47,390 nucleotides of DNA from an uncultured Prevotellaceae bacterium (GCA_902771445.1 CACXXD010000002.1:1-47390); one strand, 5' to 3'. Shown: positions 25,877-34,554, counted from the stretch's first letter. Notes: generated from the sequence alone by a model not told the origin. Made by a program: numbers and translations.

Positions 25877-27223
25877 ATGGCTATGGCAAAGTTAAGAGAA
25901 AAAATCGGTTATGCCCTGGGTGATGCCGCTGCCGGCGGCATTACGTGGAAGGTGATGTCCATCGCCTTTCCGCTGTTCTTCACCAACGTATTCGGACTGA
26001 CCGTGGCCGATACGGCCACACTGATGCTTATTGCCCGTATGTTCGACGTCGTGACCGATCCGCTCATGGGCACGCTGGCCGACCGCACGCAGTCGCGCTG
26101 GGGCACCTACCGCCCCTGGCTCATCTTCGGGGCAGTGCCTTTAGGTCTTGTATTCGCACTGCTGCTCTATACGCCCGACTTCGGCCCCACGGGCAAGCGC
26201 ATCTGGGCCTACACGCTCTATCTGTTGATGATGGTTGTCTATACGGCAGTCAACGTGCCATACGGTTCACTGCTTGGTGTAATGACAGAGGATGACAATG
26301 AGAAGAACCAGTTTTCCTCATTTCGCATGGTGGGAGCCTACGCCATGGGATTTGTCACCCTGCTGAGCTTCCCCTACCTGCAGAAGCTGGTGGGCGGAAC
26401 GCCGCAGCACCAATATGCCGTTCTTGGCGCCTTCTTTGGCTTTATTGCCGCAGCGGGGACACTGGCCTGCGGGCTGCTCACCCGTGAGCGCCACAAGCCA
26501 GTGCGCGCCGACAAATTCTCGCTGAAGCCCTTTGCCGACCTGTTCCGCAACCGTCCGTGGGTGATATTAACGTTCATAGGCATCTCAATGAACTTTTTCA
26601 ATGGCTTCCGCTATGCCGTGGCCGGCTATCTGTTCGAGTATTGTCTGCATGGCGACGTGACGGTCAGCGGCCTCATCATTAACTATACGGTGTTCATGAC
26701 TTTTGGCGAACTCACCTGTATGGTGTTCGGCGGTGTGTCACCGGCGTTTACCCGGTGGGTTGGCTCCAAGCGCATGGCGTTTATCTGGGCTGCCGCCATC
26801 TGCGTAGTTGTGTCGGTATTCTTCTTCTTCATACCTATGAATCCCAAATACATCTGGATGATGGTGGCTGCGGTCGTGTTGACTTCTGTTGGCATCGGAC
26901 TATATTCGCCACTGCTGTGGTCGATGTATGCCGACGTGGCCGACTATGCCACCGAGAAGAACGGCTCCTCGTCGACAGGACTCATCTTTTCCAGCGGAAC
27001 CATGTCGCAGAAGTTTGGCACCGCCATCAGCGGTTCGCTGGTTGCACTGTTTTTGGGACTTGCCGGCCTTGTGTCGGGCACGGATGTCACCGGTCAGACC
27101 GTCGTCACCATTACCGATGCCGATGCCGTCTGTCGCATGATATGGCTGCTGTTTTCCATATTCCCGGCTGCCATCGCCGTCATCATAATTGGCCTGCTTT
27201 ACATCTATCCTATCAAGAAATAA
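25877..27223 (+). CDS. GPH-family sugar:cation symporter
   Basis: A 448-residue integral membrane protein with about 12 helices. It belongs to the glycoside-pentoside-hexuronide family of the major facilitator superfamily: the N-terminal KIGYALGDAAAGGITWKVM, the loop DPLMGTLADRTQSRWGTYRP and the later DVADYATEKNGSSSTG are family hallmarks. A cation-coupled importer of an oligosaccharide fits the locus; cellobiose or a short cellodextrin is the likely substrate because the cytoplasmic phosphorylase is next to it, but substrate is inferred. It starts at 25877 (second Met at 25883), 18 bp after the module protein, so they are co-transcribed. A terminator follows at 27274. Confidence 0.92.
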   Translation: MAMAKLREKIGYALGDAAAGGITWKVMSIAFPLFFTNVFGLTVADTATLMLIARMFDVVTDPLMGTLADRTQSRWGTYRPWLIFGAVPLGLVFALLLYTPDFGPTGKRIWAYTLYLLMMVVYTAVNVPYGSLLGVMTEDDNEKNQFSSFRMVGAYAMGFVTLLSFPYLQKLVGGTPQHQYAVLGAFFGFIAAAGTLACGLLTRERHKPVRADKFSLKPFADLFRNRPWVILTFIGISMNFFNGFRYAVAGYLFEYCLHGDVTVSGLIINYTVFMTFGELTCMVFGGVSPAFTRWVGSKRMAFIWAAAICVVVSVFFFFIPMNPKYIWMMVAAVVLTSVGIGLYSPLLWSMYADVADYATEKNGSSSTGLIFSSGTMSQKFGTAISGSLVALFLGLAGLVSGTDVTGQTVVTITDADAVCRMIWLLFSIFPAAIAVIIIGLLYIYPIKK

Positions 27224-27273
27224 AAGTAGTTTGTTTTAGTTTACATTAGTTAGTAGTTGGTAGTTTTTATGAT

Positions 27274-27307
27274 GCCGGACTCGCCTCTTTGGGCAGTCCG
27301 GCTTTTC
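27274..27307 (+). terminator. Intrinsic terminator after the symporter gene
   Basis: GCCGGACT (27274-27281) pairs perfectly with AGTCCGGC (27295-27302), loop 13 nt, then TTTTCT. It closes the module protein-symporter unit and shows that SusC has its own promoter. The 306-bp gap 27224-27529 otherwise holds only about 100 bp of plain sequence and promoter 3. Confidence 0.85.
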
Positions 27308-27411
27308 TATTAGGAGAATGTTGAAACTTCTGGAGCGCATCGTCTGGTGTACAGAGTGATTCTCAATCTAACAGCTAATTAACCTGAACGGTCAGAAAAC
27401 CGACAAAAGAG

Positions 27412-27495
27412 GGTTTGATGGCTGACTTTTTCAGCCCTCAAACCTTTTTTTGTATGGCAGCGAACCGTGTTTCCCCTTATACGGAGTACCTTTGC
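27412..27495 (+). promoter_or_regulatory. Proposed regulator-controlled promoter 3 (SusC-SusD-SusE/F), with hairpin
   Basis: GGTTT 27412-27416; ACC 27442-27444; GTA 27452-27454; ACC 27464-27466; -7 box TACCTTTGC 27487-27495. Spacings are 25, 7, 9 and 20 bp, and the second ACC replaces the -33 box. The left part is a strong hairpin: 27412-27425 pairs with 27431-27444 at 13 of 14 positions, loop CTTTT, followed by seven T. That looks like an intrinsic terminator, yet the symporter unit already ends in one at 27274, so a second would be redundant. This favours a regulatory role for at least part of it. The leader to ATG 27530 is about 28 nt. Confidence 0.65.
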
Positions 27496-27529
27496 AGCAC
27501 AATATTTTTTTTCAAAATCAGTAATAACA

Positions 27530-30500
27530 ATGAAAAGACTAACAGTGTTTCTTTGCCTGCTCTGTGCAGGCATGATGTGGATGCCGGTGGTGGCCTCGGC
27601 TGACAGCCATCGTGCATTGGGTACCACGGCAGGTCCCGACGACGGAGTGATTTCCGGTGTCGTGGAGGATGCCGACGGCCCCATGATTGGCGCCACGGTC
27701 AAGGTGGCAGGAACAAGCGTCGGAACAGTGACCGATCTGGATGGCCGGTTTACACTGAAGTGCAAACCCGGCGATGAGTTGGAGGTGAGCTATGTGGGCT
27801 ACACCACCATCAGGGTGAAAGCCAGGCAGGGCATGAAAATCGAGATGGCGGAGGACAAGACCCAGCTGAGCGAGGTGGTAGTGACGGCCCTTGGCGTGAA
27901 ACGTGAGCGCAAGGCCCTGGGCTATGCCCTCTCTGAGGTGAAGGGCGAGGAGCTGACGAAGGCCAAAGAAACCAACGTCATCAACTCGCTGTCGGGCAAA
28001 GTGGCCGGTCTGGTGGTGCAGAACACGGCAGGAGGTGCCAGCGGCAGTACACGCGTGTTGCTGCGCGGTAATACGGAAATCAGCGGCAACAACCAGCCGC
28101 TGTATGTCATCGACGGTGTACCTCTCGACAACACCAACTTCGGCAGCGCCGGTACGGAAGGCGGATTTGACCTGGGCGATGGTATCTCGGCCATCAACCC
28201 CGACGACATCGAGAACATGACCGTGCTGAAAGGCCCTGCTGCCTCGGCACTCTACGGCAGCCGTGCCTCGCATGGTGTTATTCTCATCACTACGAAGAAA
28301 GCCGAGAAAGACAAAATCAGTGTCGAGTACAACGGCACGATGACCTTCGATGTGCAAAACTCTGCATGGGACGACATACAGCAGACTTACGGCATGGGCT
28401 ATAGCGGTGCCTACAGCCGCGAGGCCACCAGTGGTACCAACTCGAGCTGGGGAGCCAAGGCCGACGACTTCCCTGTGGAATACTTCGACGGCCAGCAGCA
28501 TCCGTTTCTGATGTATCCCAACAACACGAGTGAGTTTTTCCGCACGGGTCTCACCGCACAGAACACCGCCATACTGTCGGTTAACACTGGCAAGACGGGT
28601 GTGCGCTTCTCGGTGACCGACATGCGCAACAAGGACATCCTGCCCAACACGCACATGAGCCGCGACAACTTCAACCTGCGCGTCACCACGGCGGCAGGCC
28701 CCGTGGACCTCGACTTCACAGCTAACTACACTCGCGAGGACGTGAAGAATCGCCCCGCACTGGGCGACTCGCAGAGCAACGTGGGCAAGAACCTGATGAC
28801 GCTGGCCGGCACCTACAACCAGGCATGGCTGAAGAACTACCAGACCGCCGACGGCGACTACGCTAACTGGAACGGCAATGACCAGTATAACAAAAACCCC
28901 TACTGGGACCTCTACAAGAACGAGAACACCTCGGCCAAGGATGTGTTCCGACTGACCGCCAAGGCCATCTGGAACATCAGCGACCACCTGAAGCTGCAAG
29001 GCACCATCGGTACGGACATGACGTTTATGAACTTCGAGGACTTTATCGCCCGCACCACACCCGGCAAGCTGGCAGGTCAGTTGCAAAACCAGAATTTCAA
29101 CAACCGCACGCTCAATGCCGAGCTGCTGGCACTCTACAACAACTCGTTCGGCGACTTCGACGTGAACGCCACCCTCGGCGGCAACATCTTCAAGGTGAGC
29201 AACAAGACCGACATCTTCACCGGCATGGACCAGCAGATGAAGGACATAGTGGCCATCATGAACTATGCCGACCAGAGTGTGCAGCAGAACTTCTACAAGA
29301 AGCAGATTAACTCAATCTTCGGCTCGGCCAGCGTGGGCTATCAGCACACCTACTACTTAGAGGCTACACTGCGTGGCGACAAGTCGTCGACGCTGCCTAT
29401 AGATAATAATGTATATGTCTATCCATCGTTCTCGGGCAGCATCGTATTCTCGGAGTTCATCAAGAACAAGCAGCTCATCAACTACGGCAAGCTGCGTGCC
29501 TCGTGGGCACAGGTGGGTAGCGACACTGACCCCTACCAGCTGGCCCTGAACTATGCCACGGCCAAATACTCATACGGCGGTTTCGTCATAGGCATGATTA
29601 ACAACACCACGCAGCCCAACAAAGACCTGAAACCCACCCGCACCAACTCGTTCGAGCTGGGTCTGGAGATGAAATTCCTGCAAGGCCGTCTGGGACTGGA
29701 CCTGACCTACTATGACCAGCTGTCGAAAGACCAGATTATCGGACTGGCTTCGTCGTCAACTTCCGGCTACAGTTACCGGCTGGTCAATGCCGGCGAGATA
29801 CAGAACCGGGGTATAGAGATAGCCCTCAACGGCCGTGTGATCGACTACAAGGGCTTTGCCTGGGATGCCGGACTGAACTTCTCCAAGAACCAGAATAAGG
29901 TGCGCTCGCTCGTTGAGGGCATGGACTACTTCGAGCTGGAGAAGGCCACCTGGTGCGGTGTTAGCGTAGGTGCCGAGGTGGGCAAGAACTACGGCTCTAT
30001 CATCGGCAAGGACTTCAAGCGCACCGCCGACGGCCAGGTCATCATCAACGCCTCAACGGGTCTGCCCATAGTTGACGACAAGACACACACGCTCGGCAAT
30101 GCCTCGTGGGACTGGACGGGCGGATTCTACTCCACATTCACCTACAAAAACTTCCGCCTCTCGGCAGGCTTCGACGTGAAGGTCGGTGCCGACCTCTTCT
30201 CTATGTCCATGCGCTCAGCATACGCCACAGGTCGCGCCAGCGGAACACTGGAGGGCCGCGAGGAGTGGTACGCTTCTGAAGAAGCCCGCAAGGCTGCCAA
30301 CATGTCGCTGGACGAGTGGCGCGCAGCCGGCAACTGCAAAGGGCTCGTTGTTGCCGGTGTCATCGACAACGGCGACGGCACCTACCGCCCCAACGATATC
30401 GCCGTGAACCCCGAGTCCTACTGGAAGACGGCCACGGAGAACTGTCCCTCGCTGTTCATCTATGACAACAGCTACGTGAAATGCCGCGAGATAACCTTCG

Positions 30501-30703
30501 GCTATACCCTCCCCGAGAAGTGGCTGGGCAAAACGGTGAAGGGCGTAAGCCTGTCGTTCGTGGCCCGCAACCCGTTCATCGTATGGAAGAACATCCCGAA
30601 CATCGACCCTGACTCGGGCTACAACACCTCCGGTCTGGGCCTGGAGTATGGCTCGCTGCCCTCGCGCCGCAGCTATGGTTTTAACATCAACGTGAAGTTT
30701 TAA
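27530..30703 (+). CDS. SusC-like TonB-dependent outer-membrane transporter
   Basis: A 1057-residue protein. The start at 27530 gives a signal peptide, MKRLTVFLCLLCAGMMWMPV ending at VASA; the open frame before it lies in the promoter. Order of domains: a CarboxypepD_reg-like sandwich (ISGVVEDADGPMIGATVKVA, about 40-105), a TonB-box-like QLSEVVVTALG, the plug (LSGKVAGLVVQNTAGGASGS; YVIDGVPLDN; VLKGPAASALYGSRASHGVI) and the beta-barrel ending YGFNINVKF. It imports oligosaccharide across the outer membrane, with SusD as its lid. It is the first gene of the operon under promoter 3. The substrate is inferred from the neighbouring GH5 and GH94 enzymes. Confidence 0.95.
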   Translation: MKRLTVFLCLLCAGMMWMPVVASADSHRALGTTAGPDDGVISGVVEDADGPMIGATVKVAGTSVGTVTDLDGRFTLKCKPGDELEVSYVGYTTIRVKARQGMKIEMAEDKTQLSEVVVTALGVKRERKALGYALSEVKGEELTKAKETNVINSLSGKVAGLVVQNTAGGASGSTRVLLRGNTEISGNNQPLYVIDGVPLDNTNFGSAGTEGGFDLGDGISAINPDDIENMTVLKGPAASALYGSRASHGVILITTKKAEKDKISVEYNGTMTFDVQNSAWDDIQQTYGMGYSGAYSREATSGTNSSWGAKADDFPVEYFDGQQHPFLMYPNNTSEFFRTGLTAQNTAILSVNTGKTGVRFSVTDMRNKDILPNTHMSRDNFNLRVTTAAGPVDLDFTANYTREDVKNRPALGDSQSNVGKNLMTLAGTYNQAWLKNYQTADGDYANWNGNDQYNKNPYWDLYKNENTSAKDVFRLTAKAIWNISDHLKLQGTIGTDMTFMNFEDFIARTTPGKLAGQLQNQNFNNRTLNAELLALYNNSFGDFDVNATLGGNIFKVSNKTDIFTGMDQQMKDIVAIMNYADQSVQQNFYKKQINSIFGSASVGYQHTYYLEATLRGDKSSTLPIDNNVYVYPSFSGSIVFSEFIKNKQLINYGKLRASWAQVGSDTDPYQLALNYATAKYSYGGFVIGMINNTTQPNKDLKPTRTNSFELGLEMKFLQGRLGLDLTYYDQLSKDQIIGLASSSTSGYSYRLVNAGEIQNRGIEIALNGRVIDYKGFAWDAGLNFSKNQNKVRSLVEGMDYFELEKATWCGVSVGAEVGKNYGSIIGKDFKRTADGQVIINASTGLPIVDDKTHTLGNASWDWTGGFYSTFTYKNFRLSAGFDVKVGADLFSMSMRSAYATGRASGTLEGREEWYASEEARKAANMSLDEWRAAGNCKGLVVAGVIDNGDGTYRPNDIAVNPESYWKTATENCPSLFIYDNSYVKCREITFGYTLPEKWLGKTVKGVSLSFVARNPFIVWKNIPNIDPDSGYNTSGLGLEYGSLPSRRSYGFNINVKF

Positions 30704-30732
30704 GCAAAGAATTGATAACCAGAGAAAAAATT

Positions 30733-32478
30733 ATGATTACAGGATATATTAAGAAAACGCTTGTCGCCTGGTCTATGTGTTGCTGTGTTACGGCAGCCCT
30801 CACCTCATGCAGCGACAGCTATATGGAGGAATTGAACACCGACGAGACAAAAGCCTCCTCGATAGCCCCCAGCGCACAACTTACCACGGCTCTGCTACAG
30901 ACCTACGGTGACTTCGGACTGATGGACACCTACCGCAGCTATATCACAGGCTTCACCCAGCATTTCGCCGGAGGCTGGAACGTCACGAACTACGCCGGCA
31001 GCGTACACGCACAGGACGACCAGATGCGCCTCGTATGGGACCAGTTCTACAACGTGGCCATCAAGAACACCGTCGATGCCATTGCCAACTCTGAGGACTT
31101 GCCCAACACCAATGCCGCACTGCGCATCCACCGTGTGTTCCTCATGGCAGTGATGACCGACATCTATGGCGACCTGCCCTGCATGGATGCCGGCAAGGGC
31201 TATACCGAGGGCATCGCCAACCCGAAGTACGACACGCAGGAGGACATCTACAACTTCTTCTTCGAAGAGCTGGCGGCCTGCGTGGCACAGCTGGGCACTG
31301 GCACCGACCGCATCGGTGGCGACGTGACCAGCCTTGGTGGCGATCCTGCTGCGTGGAAGCGCTATGCCAACACACTGCGCCTGCGCTACGCCATGCGCAT
31401 CAGTGATGTCAACCCTGCCAAGGCCAAGGAGGAGTTTGAAAAGGCGCTTGCTGCTGACGGCGGCTACATCGCTACGGCAGCCGACGATGCCTACATCATC
31501 TACACCGACGGCCCCTTCACGCTCTATGACGGCTCGCGCGACCTCGATTTCCGCGTCAATGCCCTCGGCGAGATTCTCTATGGTCAGGACCCCACATCGC
31601 CCACCATGATCAGCTCTACGTTCTTCAGCATTATGAGCGACCTGGGCGATCCGCGTCTCTACCGCATTTGCCGCCACTACCTGAACACCAAGCGCACCGA
31701 CGTGAAGCCCGACCGCGAGTGGAACCTCGACCTGACAGATGCCGTGGTGAGCTACCTGAACGCCGTAGAGGGCGGCGAGAAGCCCTGTAACCCCGGTGCA
31801 GCATGGTACAGCGATTGGGTGAACGCCCCCGCCGCCGGAGCCATTCCCTCACTGGACGAGTGGGTCAGCCGCTATCCCGATGCCGGTTTCAACAAGAACA
31901 ACTACGATGCACGCCTGCTGCGCCCCATGCTCAACATCGACTTCGAGATGCCCGACCGTCCCGGCACACTCATCAATGCAGCCGAGGTGGAACTGCTGCT
32001 GGCTGAAGCCAAACTTAAAGGCTGGAACGTGACAGGCACGGTGGAAGACCATTTCAAGGCCGGTGTGAAGGCTGCCATCTGGTGGCTGAACGACCACTAT
32101 CTGGAGAGCAACAAAATCTCGGATGCCGAGACGGATGCCTACATCACCGCTATCATTGCCTCCGGCGCACTGACCACCAACGCCAAGGAAACCATCAACA
32201 CGCAGGCCTGGATACTGCACATGATGAATCCCTCGGAGGCTTGGGCCAACCTGCGCCGCTCTGACTATCCCGTCATCCTCGACCGCACGAAGCTGAAGAC
32301 CTACGGAGACTTTACCTATGACGACGACAACCTTCAAACTCCCACCCGCCTGCGCTATCCTATCCTGGAGAACCAGTACAACAGCCAGAACTACAAGGAT
32401 GCGCTCGAACGCATGGGCGGCACCGATGACTGGCACCGTCGTCTGTGGTGGGACAAGGCAGATATCAATGTAAAATAG
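30733..32478 (+). CDS. SusD-like surface glycan-binding lipoprotein
   Basis: A 581-residue lipoprotein. I start at ATG 30733, giving MITGYIKKTLVAWSMCCCVT and the lipobox LTSC; the TTG at 30712 adds seven residues without benefit. The sequence has the SusD pattern: SYMEELNTDETKASS after the anchor, helical TPR-like segments (VFLMAVMTDIYGDLPCMDAG) and a late LLLAEAKLKGWNV followed by PTRLRYPILENQYNSQNYKD. It binds glycan at the cell surface and closes SusC. It sits 29 bp after susC and 16 bp before the next lipoprotein gene. Confidence 0.94.
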   Translation: MITGYIKKTLVAWSMCCCVTAALTSCSDSYMEELNTDETKASSIAPSAQLTTALLQTYGDFGLMDTYRSYITGFTQHFAGGWNVTNYAGSVHAQDDQMRLVWDQFYNVAIKNTVDAIANSEDLPNTNAALRIHRVFLMAVMTDIYGDLPCMDAGKGYTEGIANPKYDTQEDIYNFFFEELAACVAQLGTGTDRIGGDVTSLGGDPAAWKRYANTLRLRYAMRISDVNPAKAKEEFEKALAADGGYIATAADDAYIIYTDGPFTLYDGSRDLDFRVNALGEILYGQDPTSPTMISSTFFSIMSDLGDPRLYRICRHYLNTKRTDVKPDREWNLDLTDAVVSYLNAVEGGEKPCNPGAAWYSDWVNAPAAGAIPSLDEWVSRYPDAGFNKNNYDARLLRPMLNIDFEMPDRPGTLINAAEVELLLAEAKLKGWNVTGTVEDHFKAGVKAAIWWLNDHYLESNKISDAETDAYITAIIASGALTTNAKETINTQAWILHMMNPSEAWANLRRSDYPVILDRTKLKTYGDFTYDDDNLQTPTRLRYPILENQYNSQNYKDALERMGGTDDWHRRLWWDKADINVK

Positions 32479-32494
32479 CAAATAGTATATCATT

Positions 32495-33862
32495 ATGAAA
32501 AAGAATATCATCAAATATCTCACCGTCTGCTTCGCATGCTGCAGCATTTCCGCAGCCTTCACTGCCTGCTCGTCGGACGATGCCCCGTATTTCACAGCCG
32601 GCGAGAACGATGCTCCACGCATCCTTAACACTGACATTCCCGAGGGTGAGGGCGGACAACCCGGCATCATCGCCACTATTGAACGCACCACCAATTTTAC
32701 CTTCGATGTCATTGTCACCCCCGTCCATTACACAACCGTGAAATGGTATATTGACGAAGCCGAGGTCTATGAGGGAACATCCATCGACGTTCCCGTGCTG
32801 GCTGGTGAGCACCTTGTAAGAATAGTGGCCACCACAACCAAGGGACTCTCAACCTCGCGCACCTGCAGGCTGGTGGTGCTGCCCGCTGCTACTGACCCGT
32901 CACTGGCAGCAGACGGCCGTTCGCGATGGCTCACCATAGGAACTACCAAGACCATCGAATGCACCAACGTCACCAGTGTCAGCAAGGTTTTCATCGGCAC
33001 ACAGCAGGCCACTAACGCCTCTTACGCCGACGGAAGGCTCACATTCGACGTGCCCGACATGGCTGAAGGCGAATACACGCTCTACATAGAAGATGCCGAC
33101 GGCGTGCGCTATGGCTGCGGAATGTTTACCGTAAGCCGTGAAGCCTACATAGACCCGGGCATCAAGGAAACGGTCATTTGGGAGGGTGCCACCGACATCA
33201 ACTGGGGCGAAAGCAATGTGACCGTCTCTACCGAAGCACTGGCTGCAGTACCTGTGGGTGCCACCATCCAGGTGTACTACGAGATGGTCGACATGCCCGA
33301 TGGATACCACGCCATGCGCATCACTACGCCGTGGTGGGGCGACAATGCCGAGGACCAGGTGGTGGCACAGTTTGACCTGACTGCCGACACGCCTAACCCC
33401 TACGAGTTCACTTACACTGAGGCAAGCAAGGCCATAGTTGACGAGCGGGGCGGTATGCTCATCGTAGGCTACGGTTACAAGTTGACGAAAGTGGTGGCTG
33501 TTGAGGGTGTCGCACCTGCTGAAACGACCCTTTGGGAGGGTAGCACCGACATCAACTGGGGAGAGAGCAACGTGACCGTCTCTGCTGACGATATGGCTGC
33601 TGTGCCTGTAGGAGCCACCATCCATCTCTACTACGACACCATCGACATGCCAGATGGATACCACGCCATGCGTGTCACCACCCCGTGGTGGGGCGACAAT
33701 GCCGAGGACCAGGTGGTGGCACAGTTTGACCTGACTGCCGACACGCCTAACCCTTACGAGTTCACTTACACTGAGGCCAGCAAGGCCATAGTCGACGAGC
33801 GGGGCGGTATGCTCATCGTAGGCTACGGTTACAAGTTGACGAAAGTTTCATTTGAGAAATAG
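32495..33862 (+). CDS. SusE/SusF-position surface lipoprotein with duplicated C-terminal module
   Basis: A 455-residue lipoprotein (MKKNIIKYLTVCFACCSISA, lipobox FTAC) in the SusE/F position directly after SusD. Two N-terminal beta-sandwich domains come first: an immunoglobulin-like part with TTVKWYIDEAEVYEGTSIDV, and an IPT/TIG-like part with VSKVFIGTQQATNASYADG. Then two nearly identical 118-residue modules starting at VIWEGATDINWGES and TLWEGSTDINWGES. Each has conserved Trp and Tyr (VYYEMVDMPDGYHAMRITTP, WWGDNAEDQVVAQFDL) and ends YGYKLTKV. They look like carbohydrate-binding modules and share the LWEG start and the final G[YF]xxxKV with the secreted protein at 24938. Binding is inferred; there is no catalytic motif. 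Last gene of the operon. Confidence 0.85.
   Translation: MKKNIIKYLTVCFACCSISAAFTACSSDDAPYFTAGENDAPRILNTDIPEGEGGQPGIIATIERTTNFTFDVIVTPVHYTTVKWYIDEAEVYEGTSIDVPVLAGEHLVRIVATTTKGLSTSRTCRLVVLPAATDPSLAADGRSRWLTIGTTKTIECTNVTSVSKVFIGTQQATNASYADGRLTFDVPDMAEGEYTLYIEDADGVRYGCGMFTVSREAYIDPGIKETVIWEGATDINWGESNVTVSTEALAAVPVGATIQVYYEMVDMPDGYHAMRITTPWWGDNAEDQVVAQFDLTADTPNPYEFTYTEASKAIVDERGGMLIVGYGYKLTKVVAVEGVAPAETTLWEGSTDINWGESNVTVSADDMAAVPVGATIHLYYDTIDMPDGYHAMRVTTPWWGDNAEDQVVAQFDLTADTPNPYEFTYTEASKAIVDERGGMLIVGYGYKLTKVSFEK
33177..33846 (+). repeat. Recent internal duplication in the SusE/F-like gene, offset 354 bp
   Basis: The unit beginning at 33177 (TTTGGGAGGG) is repeated from 33531, an offset of 354 bp or 118 codons. 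From GATGGATACCACGCCATGCG onward, about 200 bp are the same apart from a few silent or near-silent changes. The first 100 bp are more diverged. Such a duplication can gain or lose copies by recombination. Confidence 0.9.
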
Positions 33863-33920
33863 CATATTATAAACAGCAGTATTTGTTATCATATCAAATC
33901 TCTTTGTATTAAGAAGATAC

Positions 33921-33949
33921 GACTCGCGCAACATTTTTTTGCGCGAGTC
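33921..33949 (+). terminator. Hairpin closing the SusCD operon
   Basis: GACTCGCGCAA (33921-33931) pairs perfectly with TTGCGCGAGTC (33939-33949) around a 7-nt loop CATTTTT. The bases after it (GTCCATTTTG) are only modestly T-rich, but the 11-bp GC-rich stem 58 bp past the last stop fits an intrinsic terminator. Confidence 0.7.
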
Positions 33950-33954
33950 GTCCA

Positions 33955-34297
33955 TTTTGTTAAGAATACCCCGACATTCGTATTGGCTAAGACAAGTTGC
34001 AACTTGACGAGGCTTGTCACATTTGCGGAACTTGGTAAACCCGTAGGCCTCCTGTCCTCTGAAAGAGGAGGGTGAGCTAAAAGTTACAATGGACAAATGA
34101 TCTGCGGGCAAAAGATGGCTAAGGAAGCGAATGCAGTGCTGTAATGGCATGGATAGGGGTTGAAACATCATCCCACGCGAAATCGGGCTGATTTCCAAAA
34201 GGTAACTCTCTGTGAAAATGCGGGTAAAACCCGAAGTATGAGGAAGGACTATGGAACAGGATAAAACGCCAAAAACACGCCAATTTGGAATAAAAGA
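33955..34297 (+). mobile_element. Probable group II intron remnant (pre-ORF region and RT start)
   Basis: The segment has the look of the region upstream of a group II intron reverse transcriptase gene: GCGGAACTTGGTAAACCCG, then GGGTGAGCTAAAAGTTACAA, GCATGGATAGGGGTTG, GGTAACTCTC and TATGAGGAAGGACTATGGA. These blocks match my memory of Bacteroidetes and other bacterial introns. The ATG at 34251 starts MEQDKTPKTRQFGIKE, like an RT N-terminus, and then runs into a terminator and a stop at 34305. The intron's 5' end, the RT body and domain V are all absent, so it is a dead fragment. It lies between two convergent terminators. Confidence 0.5.
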
Positions 34298-34335
34298 AAT
34301 CCGCTAAGTACTGATTTTCAGTGACTTAGCGGATT
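34298..34335 (-). terminator. Intrinsic terminator of tRNA-Gln
   Basis: AATCCGCTAAGT (34298-34309) pairs perfectly with ACTTAGCGGATT (34324-34335), and ACTGA/TTTT/CAGT extends the stem inside. Read on the reverse strand it follows the tRNA by 7 bp and is trailed by TTCTTTTATT. Confidence 0.85.
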
Positions 34336-34342
34336 AATCTGT

Positions 34343-34412
34343 TGGGGTACCCGGATTCGAACCAGGAAAGGCAGGACCAGAATCTGCAGTGTTACCATTA
34401 CACCATACCCCA
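34343..34412 (-). tRNA. tRNA-Gln (anticodon CUG)
   Basis: The reverse strand folds as a tRNA of 70 nt: acceptor arm TGGGGTA with TACCCCA, D-arm with GTAATGGTAAC, anticodon loop TTCTGGT giving CUG, and T-arm CCTGGTTCGAATCCGGG. The 3' CCA is not encoded. One A-C mismatch lies at the inner end of the anticodon stem. It has its own consensus promoter and terminator. Confidence 0.95.
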
Positions 34413-34451
34413 ATTTGTTTGCATCAACGTTGTCCTTTCGTTTTTGCGGTT

Positions 34452-34483
34452 GCAAAGGTACAACTTTTTTGCGAACCGCCAAA
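34452..34483 (-). promoter_or_regulatory. Promoter of tRNA-Gln
   Basis: On the reverse strand TTTG (34483-34480), a 19-bp spacer and TACCTTTGC (34460-34452). It is a perfect Bacteroidetes consensus, as expected for a strongly expressed RNA gene, ending 39 bp before the mature 5' end. Confidence 0.8.
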
Positions 34484-34554
34484 ATTTTTCGCGACTTTTT
34501 TATAAAAATTCTCAAAAAAAGACGTGATTCAATATTAATTACAAGAAAACTGTG

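Noticed and set aside
27412..27451. Simple intrinsic terminator only
   Set aside because: The shape fits a terminator, but the upstream unit already ends at 27274-27307 and the element shares spaced blocks with two other promoters, so I describe it as part of the regulatory region while keeping the terminator possibility open.
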